Shown here in pieces: positions 10,787 to 19,165 of a DNA stretch of 64,000 bases. The notes under the pieces are model-generated. The model ran no database searches, was not told where the DNA came from, and saw only the letters and a list, made by a program, of their open reading frames with translations. Source of the stretch: Calditrichota bacterium (GTDB taxonomy: Bacteria > CLD3); contig QQUF01000002.1 of NCBI GenBank assembly GCA_008501735.1, positions 1 through 64,000 on the forward strand. Reading direction: 5' to 3'. Positions within the stretch are counted from its first letter, which is position 1, and each line of letters begins with the position of its first letter. The translations under genes were made by a program, and so were the position numbers.

Positions 10787-11229
10787 AACTTTTCCTTATT
10801 TTTGAATGGTTTTAAAGACTTGTAGTCTTTTCCAATAATTATTGTTACATCTAAATATAAATAGTCATTAATTTGTTGAATCACGTTATCGTAAGGCACA
10901 TTCAATGCGTAAGCAACTTTTTCTGCATTACGAACTTTGCCTTTTCTGTCAATTATTATCGTTGATTCAAAATTATAATCTTCAGCGTTTCCTTCACTGA
11001 CGACATCATAATCCAAAGTTCTCAAATAATTTCGACATTCGTTTGCAAGCCCATCTGTTCCACTTCCGTTCAAAACCTGAACCTCAATTGGCTTTTTTTT
11101 ATCGTTTTTAGAGTCAACAGGTGGATTCTGAATTCTTTTAACAAAGGTAATCGAGAAAAAAACAGATACCACAACCAACGAAAGAATTAAAGTATTAAGA
11201 AAGAGTTTTTTTGTATTTATTTTTGTCAT
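10783..11229 (-). CDS. Membrane-anchored LytR C-terminal domain protein
   Basis: A 148-residue protein with one N-terminal membrane segment (about 9-30, FLNTLILSLVVVSVFFSITF) and a periplasmic LytR_C domain. The domain begins at IEVQVLNGSGTDGLANECRN and ends near DVTIIIGKDYKSL. LytR_C domains accompany LytR-CpsA-Psr enzymes and cell-envelope proteins; here the catalytic LCP domain is absent, so this is a stand-alone accessory domain. It is the first gene of the LytR_C-rsfS-gatC unit, overlapping rsfS by four bases. Upstream genes of this family often sit next to rsfS. Its molecular role is not established. Confidence 0.85.
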   Translation of the reverse strand: MTKINTKKLFLNTLILSLVVVSVFFSITFVKRIQNPPVDSKNDKKKPIEVQVLNGSGTDGLANECRNYLRTLDYDVVSEGNAEDYNFESTIIIDRKGKVRNAEKVAYALNVPYDNVIQQINDYLYLDVTIIIGKDYKSLKPFKNKEKF

Positions 11230-11364
11230 TAAAATTTTGCATTAAGTTACTTGAAGTTTAAAAATAAGCAATTTTTTTTATTTTAACATTTTCAATTTTT
11301 CTCTTGCTTTAATTGTTTGCCCGAAGTAAATTTTTCTTTAGATTTCTCCTAAGGTTAAGGGTTA

Positions 11365-11419
11365 GTGGAAAAGAAAAGAGGTTTGAGACCTCAAAGTTTT
11401 AGCCTCTTTTCTTTTTTCC
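11365..11419 (+). terminator. Strong hairpin with T-run in the crcB leader (possible attenuator)
   Basis: GGAAAAGAAAAGAGG (11367-11381) is complementary to CCTCTTTTCTTTT (11403 onward), which runs into further T residues. An alternative small hairpin, GAGGT (11378-11382) with ACCTC (11388-11392), uses part of the same left arm, so the two folds exclude each other. The crcB ATG is only 30 bases beyond the T-run, leaving no room for a promoter between them. I saw no match to the fluoride riboswitch consensus upstream. Confidence 0.6.
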
Positions 11420-11449
11420 CTTTTTTTCCAAAATTCAATTCTAATTTTT

Positions 11450-11839
11450 ATGTCAAAAATTCTCTTTGTAATGCTTGGTGGTAGCTTTGGTGCTTTAGCA
11501 AGATATTTTGTTTCAACCTCCAAGATTTTTGAGAGTTCTTTCCCTTTCGGAACTTTAACTGTGAATTTAATCGGTTGCTTTCTGATAGGATTTCTTTTTA
11601 ATATTTTTGAACAAAACAATCTTTTAGCAAACTATAAGTTTTTGATTTTAGTAGGCTTTTTAGGTGCATTTACAACATTTTCAACTTTTGCATTAGACAC
11701 TTTTAATTTGTATAGAATTGGTGAAGTAAGACTTGCTTTGCTTTATTTTATGGGAAATAATATTGGTGGAATTCTACTCGTCTTTTTAGGTTTTTTATTC
11801 TCTAAGTATGTCTTTGATTCTCTTGAGATTATGAAATAG
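11450..11839 (+). CDS. crcB: Fluoride channel CrcB/Fluc
   Basis: A 129-residue integral membrane protein with four hydrophobic segments. Fluc proteins form dual-topology dimers that expel cytoplasmic fluoride. Conserved features seen: GGSFGALARY near the N-terminus, FGTLTVNLIGCFLIGF (with the pore Asn), and GFLGAFTTFSTFALD in the third helix (with the Phe-box and Thr/Ser residues). The length is normal for the single-domain form. It stands alone on the plus strand after a hairpin/T-run structure in its leader. The Shine-Dalgarno sequence is weak. Confidence 0.95.
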   Translation: MSKILFVMLGGSFGALARYFVSTSKIFESSFPFGTLTVNLIGCFLIGFLFNIFEQNNLLANYKFLILVGFLGAFTTFSTFALDTFNLYRIGEVRLALLYFMGNNIGGILLVFLGFLFSKYVFDSLEIMK

Positions 11840-11868
11840 TTTTTTTCAAATTACATAATTATTTTCCT

Positions 11869-11896
11869 TTGAGAAAAATAAAAAATCCCGTATAAT
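11869..11896 (+). promoter_or_regulatory. Candidate promoter of the receiver-DHp gene
   Basis: TTGAGA at 11869-11874, a 16-base spacer and a perfect TATAAT at 11891-11896, about 75 bases before the GTG start at 11970. Confidence 0.4.
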
Positions 11897-11969
11897 GTTT
11901 GACTGATTCAAATAGACTTATGCATTTATTTACATTTTTTAGAACTTTAGGTTAGGAACTTACAAGTAA

Positions 11970-12710
11970 GTGGACTCGAAAAACTATACCGTACTAATCA
12001 TTGAAGACGAATATTATTGCCAACAAGCAATTAAAAGAATGGTCGAAAAAGAAGGCTTAAAAGCTATAGGAACACCTTCTGGTAATCGTGGTTTAGAATA
12101 CCTTAATGATGAAAATATTGACTTAGTTGTTCTTGATTTAGTTTTACCTGACACCGACGGTTTGAGTATTTGTAAAACAATAAAATCTAATGCTAAAACA
12201 TCTCACATTCCTGTAATTATGAGTACTTCTAAAGACAATCTTGAAGATATTATCAAAGGATTTGAAGCAGGAGCAGATGACTACATTACAAAACCCTTCA
12301 AATCTCTTGAGTTGATTGCAAGAATTAGAGCAATGATAAGAACAATTGCTTTACGTCGTGAATTGTTGGAAAAAGAGAAACTTGACTTTATTAACCACAT
12401 TACTGGTGCTATTGCTCACGAAATAAGTCAACCACTTACAACAATTCTCGGAAACTTAGAGCTTGTAAAAATTAAGGGCGAAGAGATAAACCCTGACTCA
12501 AAAAGATTTGAAACTCTTTACAACAACTCTAAAAGAATTGCCGAAATTTTAAAGCAACTCGGAAATATTGATAAACCTGTTTTAAAGACCTATATTCAAG
12601 GCACTGAAATTATAGACCTCAAAAAATCTTCCTCAAGCAGAGACGGAATTACCGAAATTTTTCATAAGCAAGAAAATGACTCGAAGAAAAGCCGTCAAAA
12701 AACTTCTTGA
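11970..12710 (+). CDS. Response regulator with a histidine-kinase dimerisation domain but no ATPase
   Basis: A 246-residue cytoplasmic protein. Residues 7-120 are a receiver domain with acidic pocket IEDE (11-14), phospho-acceptor Asp56 in LVVLDLVLPDTDG, and Lys108 in ITKPF. Residues 134-195 form a HisKA-type helical hairpin with an intact H-box, GAIAHEISQPLTTIL (His150). The protein then ends in a polar tail; no N, G1, F or G2 box of a kinase ATPase is present. It may act as a phosphotransfer or dimerisation partner for a separate kinase ATPase. The start is GTG, with GGAAC upstream. Its last 35 bases overlap the start of the rRNA methyltransferase gene. See the complementary half-kinase at 20381-21439. 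Confidence 0.85.
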   Translation: MDSKNYTVLIIEDEYYCQQAIKRMVEKEGLKAIGTPSGNRGLEYLNDENIDLVVLDLVLPDTDGLSICKTIKSNAKTSHIPVIMSTSKDNLEDIIKGFEAGADDYITKPFKSLELIARIRAMIRTIALRRELLEKEKLDFINHITGAIAHEISQPLTTILGNLELVKIKGEEINPDSKRFETLYNNSKRIAEILKQLGNIDKPVLKTYIQGTEIIDLKKSSSSRDGITEIFHKQENDSKKSRQKTS

Positions 12711-14076
12711 AGTTTCAATCCAAAATTTTGACCTAAAAGGTCAGATGATTTCCACTTTTGAAGAAGATAAATTATTAAAAATAAATAAATTAGGTATTCT
12801 TCCACAAGACAAACTCATTGCAGAGGTCGGAAGAAAAAGAAAAGGCTTTTACCAAGCTTACCCAAAAGAAATTCTTCAAAAATCTCCTTTAGCAGTAGAA
12901 GCCAAATGTCGATACTTTGGCGAATGTGGTGGCTGTCGTTTACAAAATTTAGATTACGAAAAGCAAGTCTTTTACAAATGGCAAGCTCTGCGAAACTTGC
13001 TTGACGAAAGTGGGTTTGCAAATCTAAAATTAGAAGAATTCATTTTAGCAGAAAATATTTTTTACTACCGCAATAAAATGGAATTCAGTTTTTCGCCTTA
13101 CAAATGGTACTCTGAAAAACCCGAAGAACTTCCTGAAAATGATTTTGCACTCGGCTTCCACGCTCCTTCAAGTTTCAAGAAAGTTTTAGACCTCGAAGAA
13201 TGTCATTTGCAATCACTTGAGTCCACGGAAATTCTAAAAGTCGTCAGAAAATTTGCCCTCGAAAAAAATCTCAGACCTTACGACTTTGAAAAACACACTG
13301 GAACTTTACAATTCCTAATTATTAAAGAAGGAAAGTTTACAAAAGAAAGACTTGTGAACTTAGTTACCTCACCAATTGAAAGTGAAATTTTTCAGGAACT
13401 CGCAGAAAGAATCGCTCAAGCAGTTCCGTCCACAACAGGCATTTTACATTCTATAAACGAAACTCTTTCAAGTGCTGCAAACTTGAGTAGAACAACATTA
13501 CTAAAAGGTAAAGAAACAATCTTTGAGCAAATCGGCGATTTCAAATTCAAGATTTCGGCTTCATCATTTTTCCAAGCAAACACAGAACAAACCAAAAAAC
13601 TTTACTCTGCAATCGCTGAATTCGGTAATTTTACAGGCAAGGAAAAAGTCTTAGACCTTTACTGTGGAGCAGGAACAATTTCAATTTTCATTGCAAAACT
13701 CGTCGAAAGAGTAATCGGAATCGAAATTATTCCAGAAGCAGTCGAAGATGCGAAATTCAATGCAAAATTGAATGGAATTACGAACTGTGATTTTTTCAAA
13801 GGAGATGTAAAAGACAAGCTCGGAGAACGGATTCTCAAAATTGCTGATGTTTTGATTCTTGACCCTCCAAGAGCAGGAATGCACCCAAAAGTTCTTGAAA
13901 AAATCCTAAGCGTAAAACCTAAAAAAATCATTTACGTTTCTTGTAATCCAAAATCATTTGTTCAAGACCTCAAAAGTATTTCTCAATTTTACACAGTTGA
14001 AAGAATGCTTCCTTTCGACCTTTTCCCTCACACACCTCATTCTGAACTTCTGGTGGAATTAAAAATTAAAAATTAA
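12676..14076 (+). CDS. rlmD: 23S rRNA (uracil-5-)-methyltransferase, RlmD/RumA family
   Basis: A 466-residue SAM-dependent enzyme that makes 5-methyluridine in RNA. An N-terminal TRAM-like beta-barrel (about 10-60) is followed by a cysteine cluster for an iron-sulfur centre (CRYFGECGGCRLQ, with a further Cys in the ECHLQ segment). The SAM-binding domain has VLDLYCGAGTISIF, and the catalytic site has DPPRAGMHP and VSCNPKSF with the nucleophilic Cys. Which uridine is modified cannot be read from sequence; RlmD-type U1939 or RlmCD-type activity are both possible. The start overlaps the preceding gene by 35 bases, implying co-translation. Confidence 0.9.
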   Translation: MTRRKAVKKLLEVSIQNFDLKGQMISTFEEDKLLKINKLGILPQDKLIAEVGRKRKGFYQAYPKEILQKSPLAVEAKCRYFGECGGCRLQNLDYEKQVFYKWQALRNLLDESGFANLKLEEFILAENIFYYRNKMEFSFSPYKWYSEKPEELPENDFALGFHAPSSFKKVLDLEECHLQSLESTEILKVVRKFALEKNLRPYDFEKHTGTLQFLIIKEGKFTKERLVNLVTSPIESEIFQELAERIAQAVPSTTGILHSINETLSSAANLSRTTLLKGKETIFEQIGDFKFKISASSFFQANTEQTKKLYSAIAEFGNFTGKEKVLDLYCGAGTISIFIAKLVERVIGIEIIPEAVEDAKFNAKLNGITNCDFFKGDVKDKLGERILKIADVLILDPPRAGMHPKVLEKILSVKPKKIIYVSCNPKSFVQDLKSISQFYTVERMLPFDLFPHTPHSELLVELKIKN

Positions 14077-14126
14077 GAATTTTCAATTCTTGAAGATTCT
14101 AGTTTTAGTTAACCTAAACAAAAATT

Positions 14127-14148
14127 TATTAATCATTAGTCATTAGTC
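14127..14148. repeat. Dispersed ATTAATCATTAGT-type intergenic repeat, copy 2
   Basis: TATTAATCATTAGTCATTAG sequence in the 125-base gap after the methyltransferase gene; shares its core with copies at 8323, 17231 and 42581. Confidence 0.6.
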
Positions 14149-14201
14149 GCGAATCATTTTTATATTGTCTTTTGAAAATCAAAACTTACAATAGGTGAAA
14201 A

Positions 14202-15914
14202 ATGGATTCTATTCAAAATCAGCTTGACCAACGTTTAATCGAAATTTCTGACCTTTTTGAGATTAGCCAAACCCTAAATTCTTCTTTGAATCTAAAATCC
14301 GTTCTTGATAATATTCTTCTGACTTCGATGGGAAAAATGATGTTGAGTAAAGGATTAGTTTTACTTTCCGAAAATGGTAACGATTTTGAAATAGTAACAG
14401 CAAAAGGAATTCAGAGGGAATTATTACACAAAAGAATTCACTTAAATAAAATCCCACAAAATGTAACCAAAGTTTCTGAGAAAGAAACTGACGAAGATTT
14501 TACAGAATTTCTTGAAAGCAGAGGAATTGAAATTCTTGTTCCGATTTACTCACGTTCTTCAATTCTCGGTATCCTTTGTTACGGAAAAAAATTAATCAAA
14601 AGTTACACAGAACAAGATTTGGAATTTCTCGAATCTCTTGCAAACATTGCAGGAACAGCGATTCAAAACAGTTTAGTTTATGAAAAACTTCGAGTTTCAA
14701 ATAATTCTTTGGACAAAAAAATCCAAGAACTGAACACACTGTTTGATGTAAGTGGCGAACTTAACTCAACTCTTGACGAAGCTAAAATCCTAAAACTGAT
14801 GAGCTACGTTGTGATGGGTCAAACTTTAGTAAACGTCTTCGTTGTCGCTCACACAGTCGGAGATTCTTTGCAAATTGTTCACCGAAATTCCGTTGCAGAA
14901 ATTGACTTTCCCGAGATTGTCAAAAAGCAAATTTCAAACTTGAAAAAACCAACCTACTCTAAAGAACTTTGTGAAGAGACAAAAAAGTGGTTCACTGAAA
15001 ATAAATTTTCGCTTGCAGTTCCAATGCTCAAAAACGGTGAAGTTCACGGAGCAATTTTACTTGGCAACAAACTTGACAACTCGGATTTTTTGGAAGAAGA
15101 TTTACACTTTCTCACAACACTTTCAAACATTGCGATTACTGCTTTGGAAAACGCAAGGCTTTTTGCAGAAACTCTTGAGAAACAGAAAATCGAAGAAGAA
15201 CTTGCCTTAGCACGTAAAATCCAAGAAAAACTTTTGCCTCCCAAATTGCCTACTGTAAACGGTTTTGACATTTACGGAATGAACATTTCTTCAAAGCAAG
15301 TCGGAGGCGATTACTACGATTTTATAAAATTAGACGAAGATAGATTTTTGCTCACAATCGCTGATGTTTCAGGCAAAGGTTCGCCAGCTTCTTTGATTAT
15401 GGCAACTCTTTACTCGGCAATGAGAGCAATGATTGACTACGCACAAGACCTCAAGGAACTTACCGAAAAACTCAACACTTTGATTTTCGATGCAACGGAT
15501 TACGACAAATTTGTAACTTTTTTCGTTTGCATTTTGAACACCAAAACAGGAGATTTTGAATACGTAAACGCAGGACATAACCCTCCATATTTGGTAAAAG
15601 AGAACAACGAAATTATCGAACTCAACAAAGGTGGAACGATTTTGGGAGTACTTAGACAAATGAACTACGAAAGTGCAAAAATTAAGCTCACAAACGGTGA
15701 TTTATTTTTTGCATTCACAGACGGAATTGTTGAGGCTTTAGACGCAGATGAAGAAGAATACGGAGAGGAAAATCTCAAAGAATTTTTAATTTCTAACAAG
15801 AATTTGGAAATCTCAGAAATCAGCAAAAAGATTGTCCGAACAATTGCAGAGTTCACAAATTCAGATTCTTTCGCCGACGATATTACATTAATTTCAGTTC
15901 TCAAAAAAAGGTAA
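14202..15914 (+). CDS. GAF-GAF-PP2C (SpoIIE/RsbU-type) serine phosphatase
   Basis: A 570-residue cytoplasmic signalling phosphatase. Two tandem GAF sensor domains lie at about 15-160 and 180-320. A coiled linker with LARKIQEKLLPPKLP, typical of RsbU-like enzymes, leads into the PP2C-like SpoIIE domain (about 355-570). Metal-binding aspartates are visible in GGDYYDF, IADVSGKG, FTDGIVEA and DDITLISV. Such enzymes dephosphorylate anti-sigma-factor antagonists in partner-switching pathways. No anti-sigma factor or antagonist gene is next to it, so the target is not visible here. A TPR protein gene follows after six bases and is probably co-transcribed. Confidence 0.92.
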   Translation: MDSIQNQLDQRLIEISDLFEISQTLNSSLNLKSVLDNILLTSMGKMMLSKGLVLLSENGNDFEIVTAKGIQRELLHKRIHLNKIPQNVTKVSEKETDEDFTEFLESRGIEILVPIYSRSSILGILCYGKKLIKSYTEQDLEFLESLANIAGTAIQNSLVYEKLRVSNNSLDKKIQELNTLFDVSGELNSTLDEAKILKLMSYVVMGQTLVNVFVVAHTVGDSLQIVHRNSVAEIDFPEIVKKQISNLKKPTYSKELCEETKKWFTENKFSLAVPMLKNGEVHGAILLGNKLDNSDFLEEDLHFLTTLSNIAITALENARLFAETLEKQKIEEELALARKIQEKLLPPKLPTVNGFDIYGMNISSKQVGGDYYDFIKLDEDRFLLTIADVSGKGSPASLIMATLYSAMRAMIDYAQDLKELTEKLNTLIFDATDYDKFVTFFVCILNTKTGDFEYVNAGHNPPYLVKENNEIIELNKGGTILGVLRQMNYESAKIKLTNGDLFFAFTDGIVEALDADEEEYGEENLKEFLISNKNLEISEISKKIVRTIAEFTNSDSFADDITLISVLKKR

Positions 15915-15920
15915 GCTGAT

Positions 15921-17204
15921 TTGCAGAAATTTATTCTTTTCATACTCTTAACATTCACAACCCAACTCGCTTTTTCACAGTCTCACTACGAAAAAGCGGC
16001 TAAACATTTCGAAAATGCAAAATACCACTTGGCAATTGAAGAAGCAGAGAAAGGAATAAAGTCTGGCGACCAAAATCCTGAACTTTTACACCTAAAACTT
16101 GTTGCTGAATCTTACCAACTTTTCGCTCAAAATAACTTAGTGGAAGCCAAAAAATCATTTGAAAAATCTGTCGAAAAATTCCCGACAAGCTTCTTTGGAA
16201 ATTACGGTTTGGGTCTTGTCTGTTCAGAAATGTTAATTCACACTGAAGCAATTCCGGCACTCAAAAAAGCATTTGAACTGAACTCACAAAATCCTGAAGT
16301 TACTTACAACCTTGCGAATGTTTACCGTTCACTTGGAGACAATGCAAATGCCCAAAAATGGTTTAAGAAAACTTTAGAAATCAATCCTAATTTCGCACAA
16401 GCAAACTTAGGACTTGGAATTTTGGACTACCGAAAAGGTAATTTTGCAGAAGCTGAAAAATTTTACAGAAAAGCCTTAGGCAAAAATTCAGAGATTCCAA
16501 AACTTCATTTTCGTTTGGGACAAACCTTACTAAAGCAGGAAAAAATTCCCGAAGCAATTGCTGAAATTACAAAAGAAATTGAACTTTTCCCCGAAACGCT
16601 TGAGGCTTACAACTTACTCGGAAAAGCCTACATAAAAGCAGGTGAAATTCGCGGAGCAGACAGAGCTTTCAAACTTTTCAAAAAACTTCAACCACTCCAA
16701 GACAGACTAAACTTATTCACTCTTGCACTAAAAGTTTCTCCGAACAATCCACAGAATCACGCAAACCTCGCAAAATTTTACTACAACGCTTACAACAATA
16801 AAAAAGCTGAAGAAAGTTACAAAAAAACCATAGAATTAGATTCCAACTTTTCAGAAGCTCATCTTGGTTTGGGAATGGTTTTGTTTGAGGAGAAAAAAAA
16901 CTTAGAGGCAATCAAATCATTTCTAAAAACTATTGAACTTAACCCAAACGATAGCAGAGCTTACGTTTACTTAGCTTCGGTTTACTTCGAGACAAACACA
17001 AATTTGGACGAAGCAAAAAGCCTCACTGAAAAAGCAATTCAATTAGAACCAACTGCTCCTGCTTTCGACACTTTAGGTTTGATTTACCTAAAACTTGGCG
17101 ACAAAGTAAAAGCTCGTGAGAATTTTCAAAAAGCCATAAACTTAGCACCAACAAACAAAGCCTACCAACAACACTTAGGAATGACAATTAGTAAAGAACA
17201 GTGA
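15921..17204 (+). CDS. Exported tetratricopeptide repeat protein
   Basis: A 427-residue protein with a signal peptide (MQKFILFILLTFTTQLAFSQ) followed by about ten to eleven TPR units. Typical repeats are NPEVTYNLANVYRSLGDNAN, FAQANLGLGILDYRKGNFAE and FSEAHLGLGMVLFEEKKNLE. It should be a periplasmic scaffold for protein-protein contacts. The start is TTG at 15921, since no in-frame ATG precedes the signal peptide; AAAGG lies just upstream. It follows the phosphatase gene by six bases. No catalytic domain is present and the partner is unknown. Confidence 0.88.
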   Translation: MQKFILFILLTFTTQLAFSQSHYEKAAKHFENAKYHLAIEEAEKGIKSGDQNPELLHLKLVAESYQLFAQNNLVEAKKSFEKSVEKFPTSFFGNYGLGLVCSEMLIHTEAIPALKKAFELNSQNPEVTYNLANVYRSLGDNANAQKWFKKTLEINPNFAQANLGLGILDYRKGNFAEAEKFYRKALGKNSEIPKLHFRLGQTLLKQEKIPEAIAEITKEIELFPETLEAYNLLGKAYIKAGEIRGADRAFKLFKKLQPLQDRLNLFTLALKVSPNNPQNHANLAKFYYNAYNNKKAEESYKKTIELDSNFSEAHLGLGMVLFEEKKNLEAIKSFLKTIELNPNDSRAYVYLASVYFETNTNLDEAKSLTEKAIQLEPTAPAFDTLGLIYLKLGDKVKARENFQKAINLAPTNKAYQQHLGMTISKEQ

Positions 17205-17207
17205 AAA

Positions 17208-17233
17208 AGTTGAGCAAATCTCAATTCTTTTTA
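17208..17233 (+). terminator. Probable rho-independent terminator after the TPR gene
   Basis: AGTTGAG (17208-17214) pairs with CTCAATT (17220-17226) around a five-base loop, followed by CTTTTTATT. It ends the phosphatase-TPR unit. Confidence 0.5.
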
Positions 17234-17266
17234 TTAATCATTAGTCATTAATTATTAAACATTATT
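17231..17266. repeat. Dispersed ATTAATCATTAGT-type intergenic repeat, copy 3
   Basis: The longest copy, containing ATTAATCATTAGTCATTAA followed by TTATTAAACATTATT. It overlaps the T-run of the preceding terminator and is an imperfect inverse of the copy at 42581-42613. Confidence 0.6.
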
Positions 17267-17344
17267 CTTGTAAGAAATAACTAAAATTTTTACCTTTAGC
17301 TTGCTTTTACGAAAAAGAGATTTTTCAAAAAAATAGGAACAAAA

Positions 17345-18532
17345 ATGGACGATTTAATAAAATATCGCAGTCAATTTCCGATTTTGGAAAACACTGTTTA
17401 TATGATTTCAAACTCACTTGGTGCAATGCCGAAAACTGTTTTTGACAAAATGCACGAATACGCAGAAACTTGGGCAACCCGTGGAGTTCGTGCTTGGGCA
17501 GAAGGTTGGTGGGAACTTCCGATTAAAGCTGGAGAAAATATCGCCAAAATTCTCAATGTAAATCCTGGCGAAATCACAATGCACCAAAACGTAACAATCG
17601 CAGAATCAATTATTCTTTCTTGCTTCGACTTCAAAGGCAAACGAAATAAAATCGTTTATACCGATATGAATTTTCCTTCTGTGATGTATTTGTTTGAAGC
17701 TCAAAAAGCAAACGGTGCAAAAATCGAAATGGTGAAATCTGACGACGGAGTTACTGTTGACACACAAAAATTACTTGATGCGATTGACGAAGAAACTTTA
17801 CTTGTGCCAATTTCTCACGTTCTTTTCAGAAGTTCTTACATTCAAGACGTAAAAGCAATTATCGCAAAAGCTCATTCAGTTGGTGCAAAAGTAATTCTTG
17901 ACACTTACCAATCTGCCGGAACTGTTCCTGTTGACTTGAAAGCTTTGAATGTTGACTTTGCAGTTGGTGGGGTTTTGAAATGGCTTTGTGGTGGACCTGG
18001 TGGAGGATTTCTTTACGTAAGAAAAGATTTGGTTTCAGAACTTGAACCAAAATTTAGAGGTTGGCAAGGAGATTCTGACCCTTTTGCTTTCCGAGTTGGC
18101 GAGATTGATTTCAAACCTGACTCTTGGAAATTTCTCAACGGAACTCCTGCAATTCCGACTCTTTACGCAACTCAAGAAGGTCCGAGAATTATCAATGAAG
18201 TCGGAGTTGATAATATTCGTAAAAAGTCAATTCACCAAACTGAAATTTTGATTAGACTTGCTGACGAAAATGGTTTTCAAGTTACAGTTCCAAGAGAATC
18301 TTCAAAACGTGGCGGAACAGTTGCCTTCGATTTACCGAATGCTTACCCAATTGCAAGAGAATTGAACGACCGAGATTTTGTAATTGATTACAGACCAAAA
18401 GCTGGAATCAGAGTTTCACCTCACTTTTACACAAAAGACGACGAGCTTCACGCAATCGTTGACGAGATTAAAGAAATTATCAAAACAAAGGCTTACGAAA
18501 AACACTTAAACGTAAAGTCTGTTGTAACTTAG
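17345..18532 (+). CDS. Kynureninase-like class V aminotransferase (PLP enzyme)
   Basis: A 395-residue fold-type I PLP enzyme of the class V family, closest in motif pattern to kynureninases and related hydrolases. Seen: N-terminal SNSLGAMP, HQNVTIAESI, the PLP-contact Asp in VILDTYQSAGTVPVDL, and the Schiff-base Lys in GGVLKWLCGGPGGGFLYV. The C-terminal domain has RGGTVAFDLPNA and the substrate Arg in GIRVSPHFYT. Kynureninase cleaves kynurenine to anthranilate and alanine. No other tryptophan-catabolism gene is nearby, so the substrate remains open. Good AT-rich leader; the toxin-antitoxin pair follows after 12 bases. Confidence 0.8.
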   Translation: MDDLIKYRSQFPILENTVYMISNSLGAMPKTVFDKMHEYAETWATRGVRAWAEGWWELPIKAGENIAKILNVNPGEITMHQNVTIAESIILSCFDFKGKRNKIVYTDMNFPSVMYLFEAQKANGAKIEMVKSDDGVTVDTQKLLDAIDEETLLVPISHVLFRSSYIQDVKAIIAKAHSVGAKVILDTYQSAGTVPVDLKALNVDFAVGGVLKWLCGGPGGGFLYVRKDLVSELEPKFRGWQGDSDPFAFRVGEIDFKPDSWKFLNGTPAIPTLYATQEGPRIINEVGVDNIRKKSIHQTEILIRLADENGFQVTVPRESSKRGGTVAFDLPNAYPIARELNDRDFVIDYRPKAGIRVSPHFYTKDDELHAIVDEIKEIIKTKAYEKHLNVKSVVT

Positions 18533-18544
18533 AAAGGCTACAAA

Positions 18545-18739
18545 ATGTTAGACCGAGAACTAATAAAAAAAGAATTAGACTTAATTCCAGAAGAGCAATT
18601 AGATGCAATTTACAATTTGCTTAAAACATTAAACAAGTCTCATCAAGGAAATATTCAAAAACCTAAAATCAATCTTCCTTCGCTGAAATTAGGCAAAGAA
18701 ATGGATAAAATGGATATTCGTAAAGAAGCAAATGAGTAA
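18545..18739 (+). CDS. Putative antitoxin of a PIN toxin-antitoxin pair
   Basis: A 64-residue charged, mainly helical protein. The N-terminal half (LIKKELDLIPEEQLDAIYNL) resembles the short helical region found in many small antitoxins of VapB-like and DUF2281-like types. The C-terminal half is basic and proline-containing. No clear DNA-binding motif can be named. The assignment rests on its size, its eight-base overlap with the PIN-domain gene downstream and this classic antitoxin-toxin order. AAAGG lies at a good distance upstream of the ATG. Confidence 0.65.
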   Translation: MLDRELIKKELDLIPEEQLDAIYNLLKTLNKSHQGNIQKPKINLPSLKLGKEMDKMDIRKEANE

Positions 18740-19148
18740 AATTTTAATTGATACAAACATTATGATTTATTCAATAAATGAAGAATCTATTTTCTATGAA
18801 GCCTCAAGAAATTTATTGAATAACTCTGAACATTCTTTTTTTATTAGTTCGAAAAATGTTTCCGAATTCTTGGCAGTCGTTACAAAAAAGATAAAACAGC
18901 CTCTCTCTGTTACTAAAGCTTTGGAGATAATCGAAAATTTCCTAACATTTTCGACCTTAATTTATCCTAATAATTTTAGTTTTTTCTTTTTTCAAGTTTT
19001 ACTCAGGAAATACAATCCAAAAGGCTTAAAAATTTACGATTTCGAAATTGCAAGTATTGCTTTAAGTAATGGAATTAACCAAATCGCAACAATTAATAAA
19101 AAAGATTTTAAACAGATTGACGAAATTGAATTGGTCAATCTTTCTTAA
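18732..19148 (+). CDS. PIN-domain ribonuclease toxin (VapC-like)
   Basis: A 138-residue PIN-domain protein. The acidic residues that bind metal in the family are present: Asp7 in ILIDTN, Glu45 in NVSEFLAVV, Asp103 in KIYDFEIASIAL and Asp125 in ATINKKDF. VapC toxins cut tRNA or rRNA and are held inactive by the cognate antitoxin. Its start overlaps the antitoxin gene by eight bases. The pair lies between a PLP-enzyme gene and mrp, all on the same strand with gaps of only 12 and 17 bases, so it may be expressed from the housekeeping transcript. Confidence 0.82.
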   Translation: MSKILIDTNIMIYSINEESIFYEASRNLLNNSEHSFFISSKNVSEFLAVVTKKIKQPLSVTKALEIIENFLTFSTLIYPNNFSFFFFQVLLRKYNPKGLKIYDFEIASIALSNGINQIATINKKDFKQIDEIELVNLS

Positions 19149-19165
19149 AAACACAAAGGCAAAAA

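Noticed and set aside
11230-11449. Fluoride riboswitch upstream of crcB
   Set aside because: Expected from the gene, but the consensus segments (GGCGATGG-type start and the TGATGGC-type end) are not present; only a terminator-like structure is seen.
11362-11619. 85-residue minus-strand open frame over the crcB start
   Set aside because: Antisense to the clearly conserved fluoride channel and covering its leader hairpin; no recognisable protein features.
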